NCBI GenBank assembly: GCA_936450465.1
Contig: OW388296.1
Span: forward strand, 10,971,867 to 11,035,866
Reading direction: 5' to 3'
Source of the DNA: Gibbula magus
Lineage: Eukaryota; Mollusca; Gastropoda; Trochida; Trochidae
Length of the DNA: 64,000 nucleotides
Part shown: piece after piece, positions 44,466 to 56,200 of the stretch
Layout of the letters: every line of letters begins with the position of its first letter
How positions within the stretch are numbered: position 1 is the stretch's first letter
Translations under genes and position numbers: made by a program
The notes under the pieces: generated by a model
Seen by the model: only the letters and a program-made list of their open reading frames with translations
What the model was told of the DNA's origin: nothing
Database searches by the model: none

Positions 44466-44624
44466 ATTTTAATACCGAAAAAAATTCCCAAAACTAACAT
44501 GAGTGCAGTTCAGCAGTTGTCTAAAGGTATACTGCAGTTGGTTCAAGTAAAGATAAACCGCTCATAAAATATCACGGGAGTTCTCCGACGGCAGAATACT
44601 GACCAACAATCAACCCTTCTCAGT

Positions 44625-44700
44625 CACCAATCTGGTGGTAAAGCCTTGGGCTACAAAGCAAAGGGTTGGGTGTTCGAATCCTGCATTTTCTGCCATGAAA
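44625..44700 (+). mobile_element. tRNA-like SINE head fragment
   Basis: TGGTGGTAAAGCCTTGG resembles an A box and GTGTTCGAATCC is a good B box about 35 bases on. No acceptor-stem pairing was found, so a functional tRNA is not supported. Confidence 0.4.
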
Positions 44701-44782
44701 CATTTAAACTTGGCAATTTTGTGGATTGATTACCTTACTAATGGGACTTAGAATTGCTTGCGTACAAACATTTTTACTTGGA

Positions 44783-44892
44783 GGGTCTTATACTGAACAA
44801 TACAATACTTGGAAGGTTATTATTCTGTTCAAGGCCCTCCCAGCGGGGTATTATCCAGTATAAGGCGTTCTCAATAGGAAGTGTAAGACCCT
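44783..44892. mobile_element. Palindromic foldback element 2 (degraded)
   Basis: GGGTCTTATAC and GTGTAAGACCC are inverted ends about 90 bp apart. The centre is AAGGCCCTCCCAGCGGGG. Confidence 0.6.
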
Positions 44893-44947
44893 AGTTCCTT
44901 TCGTAGGAAAAACAACTGAATTCAAAGACTGTTAAATGGACATTGGG

Positions 44948-45107
44948 GTATATAAGTGTAGGATAAAACATGACCCGCTGGCATTATTTAAAAGTATCCC
45001 CGATTCCCGCGTGAAATTCCCACGGGCCGAAGGCCCACGGGCATTTCCCAAGAAAGGATGGCATACCTTTAAATTATGCACACGGGTCATGTTTTATCCA
45101 ACTTATA
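44948..45107. mobile_element. Palindromic foldback element 3
   Basis: TATAAGTGTAGGATAAAACA with TGACCCG pairs with CGGGTCATGTTTTATCCAAC and TTATA. The centre is CCCACGGGCCGAAGGCCCAC, itself a palindrome. Confidence 0.85.
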
Positions 45108-45477
45108 AACAGACAGAAACAACAAATTAATCAATTTTTAAATCAAAATCAAATTGAGGGACAGTCCCGGACACATTAAATTTCAGCTCGGTCTATGTGT
45201 TTCTTCCATGTGGTTCCCCGTTGTGAAACGGATCGCACTGACGATGCCGGGTATGTGCTGCACGTGCAGACAAGATAAACCGAAAAGTTATTGCAAATTA
45301 ATCAAATTAATTGATTACCCTATAAAGTAAAAGAGTCATCCGTAAATATCACCGTTGGTTAAAGACCGCAGATATAATAAGAACTCGCATCTTTCAACAC
45401 AGCCGCTTTGGTGTAGTGTGGCATTAGCGCTGGGTTTAATGTGCAGTACTACGACTGTTTTTCAATAGAGTTAGACA

Positions 45478-45600
45478 TCACACACACACACACATATATA
45501 TAGGGTCCGGGACAGAGGCGAATTATTAAGATAATTGCCCGGGGTAGAGGGACATTATTAAGATAATTGCCATTTAAAACTCTACATTGGGCTGTTAGGT
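45478..45600. repeat. CA/TA microsatellite and short duplication
   Basis: (CA)n then (TA)n at 45478-45501. TTATTAAGATAATTGCC occurs twice (about 45522 and 45551). Confidence 0.8.
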
Positions 45601-45639
45601 ATGGCTACATCAGTCAGATCACTTGAACAACCTTCGAGT

Positions 45640-45836
45640 GGTTATTTTAATGTGAACACATTAAATGACCGCTCGATGGGAATTGGGCTCCCATGGCTTA
45701 ACCGAACCATGTGTATTCGTTTTAAAACTCGTGTTTCTATTGAATCAGGATATTTATTGAGTCATTGGTAACACTTGTTAGCTTTTTTGGCGAGATCACT
45801 TTATTTCAGTAAGCAAAACGTGCTACAGCGCCTTTA
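45640..45836 (-). mobile_element. TTAAAGGGGCTGTAGCAC family, opposite end
   Basis: It ends CGTGCTACAGCGCCTTTAA. Internal AATGTGAACACATTAAATGA and CCCATGGCTTAACCGAACCA match the interior of 5224-5500. Confidence 0.5.
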
Positions 45837-46385
45837 AACGGATGATCCTGGTCAGTCATGGTTGCCCTTCCTAAAACACTTATAGTTGATGGTAGCATTA
45901 CAATCTATTTGTAATATATCTTAAAATAGTGGCTGATTATAACTCTACGTTGAATTGCGCCCTGATTGAAGGTAGTGATCGTAACAAGAAGACTTTCAGT
46001 TGGTGGTCAGAACGAGGCTGTACAGAAGGTCGGTTCACAGATCAGAAGATTTATTTTTTAAACGATTTCCGGTCTGAACACAACAAAGCAGGTGTCCTGA
46101 ACAAAGAAGCAGATGTACTGAACTGAGGATACATTGGAATAAAACAGTAAACAGAGTTGATAATAGCAATTATTACCCATATGGTTGAAAATAACCGAGT
46201 TAATATTATTGATATGAGCACACGTGCACATATCACGTTTGCCTAGCAACCATTGTTTAACCGCGACCTCCCGTGTTTTGTCATCTGTGACGTCATAAAA
46301 CGTCACTATAGCTTGCCGTCGCAAGAGAAGTGGGCCGTTTCCTGGGTTTTTTTAAGCGAATCAAATGGAATAAAATGGGTAATAA

Positions 46386-46533
46386 AGAAATTATTACACT
46401 CGAAAGTGTGTCATATGACTTTTACGAAACTCGTGCAAATTTATGTATAACCCTCGCTCTCGCTCGGGCAATGCAAAAATTCACACTGGTTTCGTAAAAG
46501 TCATATGACACACTTCCTCGGGTAATAATCTCT
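46386..46533. mobile_element. Palindromic foldback element 4
   Basis: The arms are 45 bp. AAGTGTGTCATATGACTTTT with ACGAAAC is perfectly inverted against GTTTCGTAAAAGTCATATGA and CACACTT, and the outer parts pair imperfectly. The centre is CCCTCGCTCTCGCTCGGG. Confidence 0.9.
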
Positions 46534-48280
46534 ATTTCTCCTCAAGGAGGTACAACTTAACATTATCCTGATTCTAAAGTATTCAATAATATCACATAAG
46601 AAATCAGAAATAGTGTAGATTATATTTTAGAAAACCGAAATAGAATCATAGGCTGTGTTTCTTAGCAGGCTGTATATAATGCAATATAAAATATTAAAAA
46701 GTACATTTTGCCAAGGGTTAACAAGTCTACAGTTTATAATCACTATTTTCCAAGGAGTATATATACAAGATGGGCGCTCTTATTTTGTATACAGTTTCTA
46801 AGCCCAAATTCACTGATGACGTTCACAATGCTTTAGTTTCAAGCGCTTTTCGTTTTGAAGAAGAAAAGGAAAATAGGTCGTGGCCTCATTAGGGGCTGCA
46901 GAGTTAGCACATCGGCTATTCCTAATCGCTATTGACCAAGGAGTATTTACACAAGATGCCAGCCTTCTTTAGCATTTAATTCTGGCGAAAAAGATTAAAA
47001 GAAAGGTTAACGGAGTTCTGTTGCCACATATTTACATTTTATCAGCAATCTGATATTGAAACATTACCACTATGATAATCGTTGAAATGTTTCTACTTTC
47101 CTGTAACGTGTATGTCATTATGTCCTTCCAATACGTATGTAAATGCACATGTGAGCAGTCTACAAATAAGCTATTCGAAGGTGGATGGTCAAACCAGGGA
47201 CTCAATATACCTTGATTTGAGATAAGAGAGCCCCTGGTCAAACCATGCATGCACGATTTATTATTTGTCATGAATGAAATATATCTAAATCACATTTTCA
47301 TCAAATCTTTATTAGGGTTACAGGATCACGCCAATCCTGCAATTAATAATACCATTGACCAAAGCTATTCCGGCTCTCTAAAGGCACTGGTTCTGGGGAA
47401 TATGTAAAAGCGGACGGAGGCTTATGTCTTATGTCAATGACTTATTCGAAACATATCTAGAGCAGATAAATTAAAATAAAGTGTTCGTAAGGTATGTGGT
47501 TATCAAGTTTCAACCTGGTTCTGTTGACGCTCAGACTAGTATTTAAGGTTGTGAAAGTAACCAGAATGTTACCTGTTGTGAAACGATATAGAACAAGAGA
47601 ACGAAATGATTATAGGTCTGCTTCAATCACGCCAGTGACCATGTGATGTTTGGAACCTATAACATCTCCTTCTCCTCTTCTGGATTCTTTACAATTTGCC
47701 CACCGTGTAGAGCTTGATGTGAAGATGTCACTCTGACGATATTTAGAGCACTGTCAAACGCTTTCGTCCAATCATATGATTGTGGTCACGTGGAGTACAT
47801 TTATATCCCGATAGATGTACAGTTGTCTGGTTGCGTTTTGGTATCATGCTAAAAAACCTGGTTTACAGACTTCCATAAAAAGCAACAAACAAGAAAAAAC
47901 TGATTGTCATATTTATGTGAATAATACACAATTAAACACTTATTACATTGACAAATGATCTGATGTGTCCCCTTTCATAAAAGGAAAAACATGTAGTCGC
48001 TTCCGTCGATGGAGTTCTTCTATGTTAAGGAGCTTAATATTCCTAAAAGAAGAATAAAAGCATGTAAATAAAGCAGGTAATGTGAGGTCAATTGGGATTT
48101 TTCAAGTGTATTTCATTTATATCACGAGTAAGTGAAACAATGACAAGCATCAAACCATGTTACCAATGTTTTATATATTTTCAACCACGATACAAAAAAT
48201 AATATTCAGAAGTTATACATGTATAGAACGACATAAAAAATGAGAAGAAAGTGATATAAAATTGTTTACCTTCTTGGAGT
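46534..48280. other. Non-genic; diverged family C units
   Basis: 46700-47010 and 47310-47420 keep family C markers (CCAAGGAGTAT, AATCCTGCAATTAATAAT, CGGCTCTCTAAAGGCACTGG) but are strongly diverged. Nothing else recognised. Confidence 0.5.
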
Positions 48281-49512
48281 GTTAGAGGATGGAGGCTGCA
48301 TTGTCGTCTATCTGAAACCCATGTATCGTCACACAACGTCCGATATCCAGTACGACGTTACATTCTTTCCCACAGACAGTTCGAGTACAATTTCGTTTCT
48401 GCAGTAACCGGAAATAACATATATACAATATAGACGGGATGCACAATAGCATATGCAACAATAGATATTACAACTCGCATATTGATAAATACAGCTCAAC
48501 ATCACGTGATGAAAAAAAAGGGAAATACAAAACACAATAACTGTTATTAAATAAACGAATTTAATGAAAATTAGTTTGAATTTTAAAAATTCACATTTTA
48601 AAAAGTAAGGAGTAAAAAAGTAAAGTTACCTTTCCTGAATGAATAGTGTACTTGTCCTTAGACTGTCCATGATGAAGCCATTGTCAGAACTGATTCATTC
48701 TAAAAAACCACTCAGTCTTCAACATGCTAGATAGTATAATATATCTCAGTGGTAATGAGTGTTAAAAATATTCACACTCAAAGGCATATCTCAGGGCTAC
48801 TGAGTGGTAAAAACATGCACCCTCTAAGGCAAACCTTACAAACGAAATGTAGAAGTTCTTAATACAACTTCAAAACATCTCAAGACTAACTACTTCTAAC
48901 TTGCTTATTCTCAGTAGACATTCATTTCTACATTTTACCTACCTTCTACATGACCCACGCCCGCTTTATATTGTACATATATATTGATCATAGTTGTGCT
49001 ATACTCTATGTGTTTAAGTTGTAAAGCCATGACCGTGTACTAGCACTTGGAGACTAGGAGTATATGCATACCGATATCAGTTGAACCAAAGTGATCTGCA
49101 GAAATGTAGTTAATGCACACATACACCACGCTTCACCAAGTATATAAACATTGTCACCTTTTAGCATCATGTATGAGTTGGCCTTTGAGGCCCATTGGGT
49201 ACCGGATAAGATGCAAAAAGGTGGACCTTGGGAGGGTTAACTACCGGTTGTTGGACCGCGAGGTCTCGGTGGCTGAGTTGATATAAGCTGTTGGTTGAGT
49301 CAGTGCTGCCAGTACCTGACTCTACAGTTAGGGAATAGTTTGATAGCAATTATAACAATTTTAGATAATGTCGTTTGATTTAAACCTTGACGTCGACCAT
49401 ATGTACTTGAACTCAGGTTCAATCTTGTTAAAAGGAGGGATCTATCGGGGTATGTATTTGTTGAAACGAAATTCGAGGGGAAAGTCCTGTTTACACATAC
49501 ATGTTATTAATC
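48281..49512. other. No assigned gene; weak minus-strand exon signals
   Basis: Splice-like signals and an in-frame cysteine-rich stretch at 48289-48660 on the minus strand are treated as a finding rather than a gene. 48735-48840 holds two copies of an ATCTCAG...GAGTG.TAAAAA unit of about 58 bp. Confidence 0.4.
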
Positions 49513-49865
49513 CATGATTAAAACACAGTCATATTGAAAGATACCAATGAAAGTAATATCTGATGACTTTATATTTCACAGATTGATAAAGGCAAGCGCA
49601 CACTTGTTGAAAAATAAAAACGATGAGAACTGAAGCCATTCATCGCCGCTACAAGTGGGGAAAATTTCGCTACCGTCTAACAGAATATCATTTATTTTTT
49701 AAAATTTGTATTTGTTATCTGTTACTATGTGAATTTTCTATCATTGTATATGTTTTATTTTTTAGAAAGTGTAAAATTGGGTTAAATATAGCGTGTTTCA
49801 TTTCACGTTATGCCAAGAATCAAATATGGCGGATGCTACCGATAGATCGATCATATAACTTTCCC
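49513..49865 (+). repeat. Interspersed repeat (partner at 4868-5222)
   Basis: Colinear with 4868-5222 over its full length at roughly 75-80 percent by eye. Confidence 0.8.
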
Positions 49866-50164
49866 TTTTTAAGTTCCGGGCACCATTCAGTGAACGAGCC
49901 TTGAGGCATAAAAGAACCTTTAGTACAACCAGAGTTGCCTCCCTTTCAACTGTCACCATTAGGATCAGCGATACGCTGATAAAGTACTTGTTCGCGATCT
50001 AAACTAGAAGATGCATACTATGACATGTTTATTCGTTTACTATTAAGTATAACGTATCTGTAGTAATCGCCTATGTACGACACTCGACAGAAGGAGAGAA
50101 TCAACACGAACCCGGAAGTGATCCGCAACTGTCAGGGATTGCAACACAACAGACTTGGCCGGTT

Positions 50165-50174
50165 CTATTTTTAG
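50165..50174 (+). promoter_or_regulatory. MEF2-type site upstream of the ADP-ribosylglycohydrolase start
   Basis: CTATTTTTAG is a perfect match to the MEF2 consensus, about 87 bases before the proposed ATG. Functional use is inference. Confidence 0.35.
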
Positions 50175-50260
50175 TAACAGACGTTCGTCTACATATACTC
50201 GTGGATTGTTTGTGTGACGGACAGTTCGAAGTTACATTGAGACAGAACAAACTTACTGTC

Positions 50261-50272
50261 ATGGCAGAAGTG
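50261..50272 (+). CDS. Proposed exon 1 of the ADP-ribosylglycohydrolase gene
   Basis: ATG GCA GAA GTG followed by donor GTAAGT, with a G at +4 after the ATG. Joined to exon 2 it gives MAEVQAAVPEMSPEFPRDRM. Alternatively translation starts at the ATG inside exon 2 (57237), which would keep all catalytic motifs. Confidence 0.55.
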
Positions 50273-53200
50273 GTAAGTACTGTTTTGAAATAAATCTCAC
50301 ATTTCCTGCAGTCATATGTAGGCCTATGTATTGTATGGCAACATATAAGTATTATTTATTATATGTTTAATATGTATACGAGAACGTTTATCATTGTAAA
50401 CATTGCATCATCCATGTCCATGAAAATGTGAAGCATATATTGTTTTCAATCGAAATGCTGTTACAGTTATTTGTAACAGTATATGTTTTATCGTCATGCA
50501 TGAACTAAACTACAGATTCGCTCGACCTAAGTCGTTGTCAGCAGGGGTAAAGTTAATCATCGGATACATAAATATTAATCAATGTGTTGTCTCCTTGTCT
50601 CCTTGACTTCATGCTTTATAAATGAAATGGTAATCCTTAAATGAAATCAGTTTCATATTTCGATGATATATTAAATGTGACAATACATCACCTCCTTTGA
50701 TGAGAACAATCAATCTCTTTTCATTTGTACTGGAGGCTAAAGGCGCAGCTAGGCTAGCTACCTGTTTCATTCAACAGAGCGATACATGTATGTGTATACA
50801 TGACAAATAACGTAGTGTACAATAACTTATTTTACATTATAAATAATAAATAAGCAATAAGTTATTACTGACGTAGGAGGTAATTAATATTTTTAACATT
50901 TGTAAGACTTGGTGAAATCGGCAATTAATTTGTCAATTTCGTCTCACTTAAAAGGTTATGGGCAAGCATATAGGCTCAAGTACTCCCGTCAAAGATGACA
51001 CAACATGTACACAAGAAGTAGTTTCATGATAGTGTTTTCAGATAAGAGAGACATGATGATGATGGTGGTGCAAATATTGTCTGTACAGCCAAGGGGCCGG
51101 GGTACCTATAACAAAGGAGAGTTGGTAACAATGAACACCATAGTGCCGCTTGGGTTAGTTGTCACCACGAAATCGGCTTTAGTCCAATGAATAAGAAACA
51201 TTTGTTGAACCACATCATCTGTAGAGAGCTAACCTCGTGACCGGAGGCAGTCATTTTCATCCCACCAGGAACTTAATGGTTAGCTGCAGTCTATATCCTC
51301 TTTGGGGGTCCACTAAACACTCCACGAGCAGGTCCTTTGCCGAGTTCACCTACAGGAACATGAGGATCTAAGGGCCTCTGCTGGTGAGGTAGCTTTCCCG
51401 AGGAATGACTGCAGGATGCATTCCGTCGTTGCTGAAAGGTTCGCATCAAGAAGTTTGATCAGCTGCTAAGAATACATCTGTTGATTCTCCAATATGGGAT
51501 CTTTTCACATGGTCTTCATCTATCCAGAGCCGACGGGGTCACTGGCTCGGTCCTGCTGCATCCTGAACAAATCTTTCCCATGGGATGACATCTAGTTCCT
51601 GCAGGACCTCCGCTGTTACCAGCCTGGTTCCAAACTGAAGCATAAATGTGAAAACGAAAGCAAACATATCCAAGCACATTTTAAAGAGCATAGTTATGGC
51701 CAAAACATTAACAAACACAGGTTTGGAAAAATGGAATATGAACAGTATTATGATTCCAATGTTTTTAACAAAATATTATATAGTTGAAAAAAGTTATTTA
51801 ATCATTGAAAACTTGACAATATGGATCGACCTGGAGTTCTTGTGTCAGCTTCCTGCAGTGGTGCAGTCGATCAGAGACAGCTGTTGAGTTGGCAGCACCC
51901 TCCTTCTCTTGGACTGGCTGGATCAACATTGTTGAGGTCGGTGGTGTCAGCATCAATGGTGTCTCCACGGTCGTCAATGAGTTTCGCCTCTTCAGGATGA
52001 AGATCTAAAAGTGTTGCATCGACCATGCTGTCTCTCTTCCTCTGTCAGACAAGGGGTCGGACTTAGAGGACCACCCACTGTCTTCACTATCAACCCTCTC
52101 TGAATCAACAGAGTTAGCTCCATCACAGGATCTTAGTCATCTTAGTTATGAGCAACACCTGACTTACACACCCCCTGCTGTGGGTCGATCCGTGAGGAGT
52201 GACTGTGCCTGGGAGCCCATGAGGCTATGCCAGCAAGCATCGAAGCTACTGGGCGCCGAGGGCTCCAACATCCAGCAAGCAGCCCTACCAGTTGCCGCCA
52301 CAACAGTGGTAGGTGATGATGGAAGTGATATTCAACCTTCAGGGTTGGATCCTTTATCAACAAGAAAAGCCTTTAAAAAGGCATGGTTGGAGGCATCTTG
52401 TTAAGGCTAAAATATATTATAAAAAGGATATGTATGTCATATGTACATATAGCAAAATGAAGCCTGCATTATGGTCATTTTGGGGGATAAAAGCTTTGAT
52501 TACTAATCACACAATTAGTTATTCAATTCAAAAGTCGCAAATAAAAATTTTTTACCTCGATCATTTAAGTTTTGTATATGCTTTTCAATTTACATACATT
52601 ATTTATTCATAAATAAAATTAAATTATATATAATCTATCATTTGAAAATGAAAGTGAACATTCAACTTCCCCGATTTATTTTAAAGCGCAACTCCCGGGT
52701 GCTTTTGCTCCAATTTTGAAGTAGGCCTATATTATGAATTTGATCAAAACGTTGTTGACAGTTGTGTCATTGTTAGATTCCAGCAATAAGAATATGTAGG
52801 CCTATTTTCCCTGAAACACGCAGTCAACCATTTGTTAAACATTTGCAAATTTAAAGTGTACCAATTCGATTGATTATGAAGCATATTCTGTTTATCTGTG
52901 GAAGGAAGGCATATGGACCTTTTTTAATTCAAGGATAATGACCCGGTATCCTCATGCTTGGTGCTATCAGTTTGGACATAAATATGGTTCTATCCAATAT
53001 GTGCTTATACATGTACAAGCTTCACTATCATTAATTCAATAACAGTACATTGAGTAGGCCTACCATTATGCAAGTCTGATTGGCATTGAAAATATTGATA
53101 ACTGAGTGGAAGGTTGGTGTGTTGATTGACAACCACTATTATCGTTTAGTATATGCTTGCTCCGCGCGTATAACATTAGCTTGTAAAGTTTCTTGGATTT

Positions 53201-56200
53201 TCCGAAACTGCAGTGCGACATTATGCACTTGAATTGGTACATGTCTGCTCTTGGAGGTGTAAAATGGCTTTGAATTGAAAAATCTTATGTTTACTAACAT
53301 TCAGACTCAGAATAACACAACGGTCGTTTCTATTTTAGATGTTTAGACAAAATCTCTTTTCGCAGTAAAAGGGGATAATTATTTCGGATAACCCACATGG
53401 TCACGTGGTTACAACTTTGTTACAGCCGTGTTCGTTGGTCATATGCTTTTTCCAAAGTATGAAGAGGCCAAGCATGATTGGTCGAAAGTTTATTTTGCGG
53501 TTTGCGCCTCCAACCAATAAGGTTTACTCCCCAATGAAGTTAGTCTGAGCTTTTGGCAAGTAACTGAGACTGAAGTGATGCTGATGATTCTTCTTTGTTT
53601 TTGAGTGTCACTTTGACCTTTGAGAATTACTGAGCGCTAAAACACTATGCCCCACGTTGGGTGCCAATGTAAGACTTGGTGAAATCGCCAATTAATTTGT
53701 CAATTTCGTCTCACTGAAAAGGTTCTGGGCAAGCATGTAAGCTCAAGTACTCCAGTCAAAGATGACACAACACAAGAAGTAGTTCATGATAGTGTATTCA
53801 GATAAGAGAGACATGATGATGGTGCGAAACTTGTCTGCACAGCCAAGGGGGCCGGGGTACCTATTACAAAGGAGAGTTGGGTACAATGGACCCAATGCCT
53901 TGGCTGCCCAGATGATAAGAAAGACTTTTTGATTTCAATCTCCCTCCCAAGCTCTGGTATAGTCACATGATCTCTAGCCATTGGTCAGTTGAGGGAACTT
54001 GTATGGAATCCCTGGTTACCATGTTGGGACCTAGCTACAGACCAGGCTAATTACTGACCACAACAGTTACCTCCCTTAGAGTATTTTAATTAGTAAGGGA
54101 TAGAGGAAATTGGCACTTCTTAGGAGAATACGTCCGGCCGTTACACATTCCTTGGACTGTTTATAGAAATGGCTATGTTTTGTACAACATCTTGGTTGTC
54201 GAGGGCTGATCGAAATTTGAAGTGCCATTGCTGTTCATAATTAACTCTAAGTCTAAAAAACATATTCGGATATGAATTTATCAACATTTTATAAATGTCG
54301 TTGTTCCCAAATATACCAAAATCCAAAAGAGCAGAGAATAATTGTTGATGCTTAGTTTCTTTTACCAATTTTCTAGTGTCTAAACCTAACATGCCATAGC
54401 ATGTTTTTTTTTACAGAACTAGAATTTGGCATTTTACATATTTTACACCAGCCAAAATGACTGAGTATTCTGAAATCTGGAAACCAAATGTAAACTGGCT
54501 AATGGGTATATCCACTTGATATCCAACCGCTGAAAATCAGCAATTTGGTTTTCAACTACAATCCATTTTGGAATCTATGATATTCAGTATTTCCGTAATC
54601 GAAACCAAAATAAACATCTCATTATGTGTTTTCTGTTGGTTTCCATTCCCGGCAACTGCAATTAATGTTTCCTTGAAATGGAAACCACAGGAATGTATCA
54701 TGTGTCGTTTCATGTAGTTTTCAATTCCTGGAAATTGTAATAAATGATTCAGGAAAATTTAAACCAACATGAAACTATCAAATGTAGTTTTATGTCGGTT
54801 TCCAGAAATGTTCATTAAAAAGTTCCATTAAATGAAAGCAACATTAAATCTAACAATCAAATATGGATTCATGTTAGGTTTCATTCCTGAAATTTACAAT
54901 TTACTTATTCCATTGAATGAAAACCACCATAAAACTATCAATTGTTATTTAATGTTCGTTTCCGTTCTTGAATTTGCAATTACTGATTCCTTTGAATAGA
55001 AACCAACATGAGGCTATGTCGGTTTCCAGTTTATTGTTTTGAATTAACAACTGTTATTTGATGCCAATAACATCATATATGTTACTTACTTTGTTAGCAT
55101 CCACTGGTATCCGTTCACTTGAACTTGGTGAACTGGTTTCAAATTAGAATGAGTTCTGAATTCTGTGACTTTAGTACATCTGTAAAAGGAAACAAATAGT
55201 GAACTTAGGACATGAGTATCCATTGTGTTTCCTTTTGTTCAAAAGAAACCCATGGAAACCAAACTGTCATTATTCAAAAATATATTCCAAGCAATTTAAT
55301 GCATAATTAGTTCTTATGATAAACATGTTCATATCAGTTAATCAGTTTGAATTAGGATTATAAACAAACTTGTTAGAAAAAGAAAAATCTTCAATCATGA
55401 TAATTATTTCCTTACTGATTTTTATAAATTTAAAAAATAATATTTAAAACTATATGAAGTATTTCAAACGTTACATGAATATCAACGTAACTGAAACGTT
55501 TGATTATTATATTGACGGTATTCATTTTCATTTTGATAATGCAATAACTTATCAACCATGTTATTTGAAATTTGCATACATCTGGAAGCTGTGTCATATA
55601 TATTTATTCGACTGTCACAGACACGTTCCTATGTACATGTAAGTCGCTGTCATAGACAATGTAGTTAATATTTTATGATGGTATTTAAAGGTACACCCAT
55701 TGTGTTGATGGGGGTCACATATTCCAAACCTTATAAATGGTGTTACTTTATCGAGAAGTACCGACTGTTACCGAAAACTACCATTTTGATGATAGTAGAC
55801 TTAGTATATTGACGATATGAAGGTAAAAGTAGTTATTTCTGATCGAAAACCGGACAATGCATCGTGATTGAAGCGCGCCAATGAATCTTATTTAAAACAG
55901 ACAAAATGACAGGTTTGGGTTGATAATGTTTAATGGGTCATATAACCACTGTGCATGTAAATGGGACGTGCAGTTTCGGTTTCTTCACATGCAAAATGAT
56001 GTTACTCGATTTTAATTTGAAATTAGTACTTATGATATATTTGGCGATTGGGTATGAATGTGCAAGCTGACTGATTGTGTGTGTATTGTAAACAGCACAT
56101 ATGGTGAATTGGAACGTATAAAAGCAAAATAAACTTTTATTAAACACAATGGATGCAATGTTTTATGTTGAATTACTATTTAATAAATAAACAATAACGA

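Larger units (their letters stand above)
50901..54145 (-). mobile_element. Decayed LTR retrotransposon in intron 1
   Basis: Read on the minus strand, the 5' LTR (54145-53668, 478 bp) runs TGTAACGGCC...AGTCTTACA. It is followed at once by a primer-binding site TGGCACCCAACGTGGGGC (53666-53649). A related LTR portion in the same orientation lies at 50901 to about 51140. CATT flanks both outer ends. The interior is only about 2.5 kb and filled with other repeats, and no gag-pol frame is readable. Superfamily (Gypsy or BEL) is not determined. Confidence 0.75.

Noticed and set aside
45929..46126. 65-codon plus-strand frame (ADYNSTLNCALIEGSDRNKK)
   Set aside because: It starts at GTG rather than ATG, has no neighbouring exons, and ends beside a foldback element.
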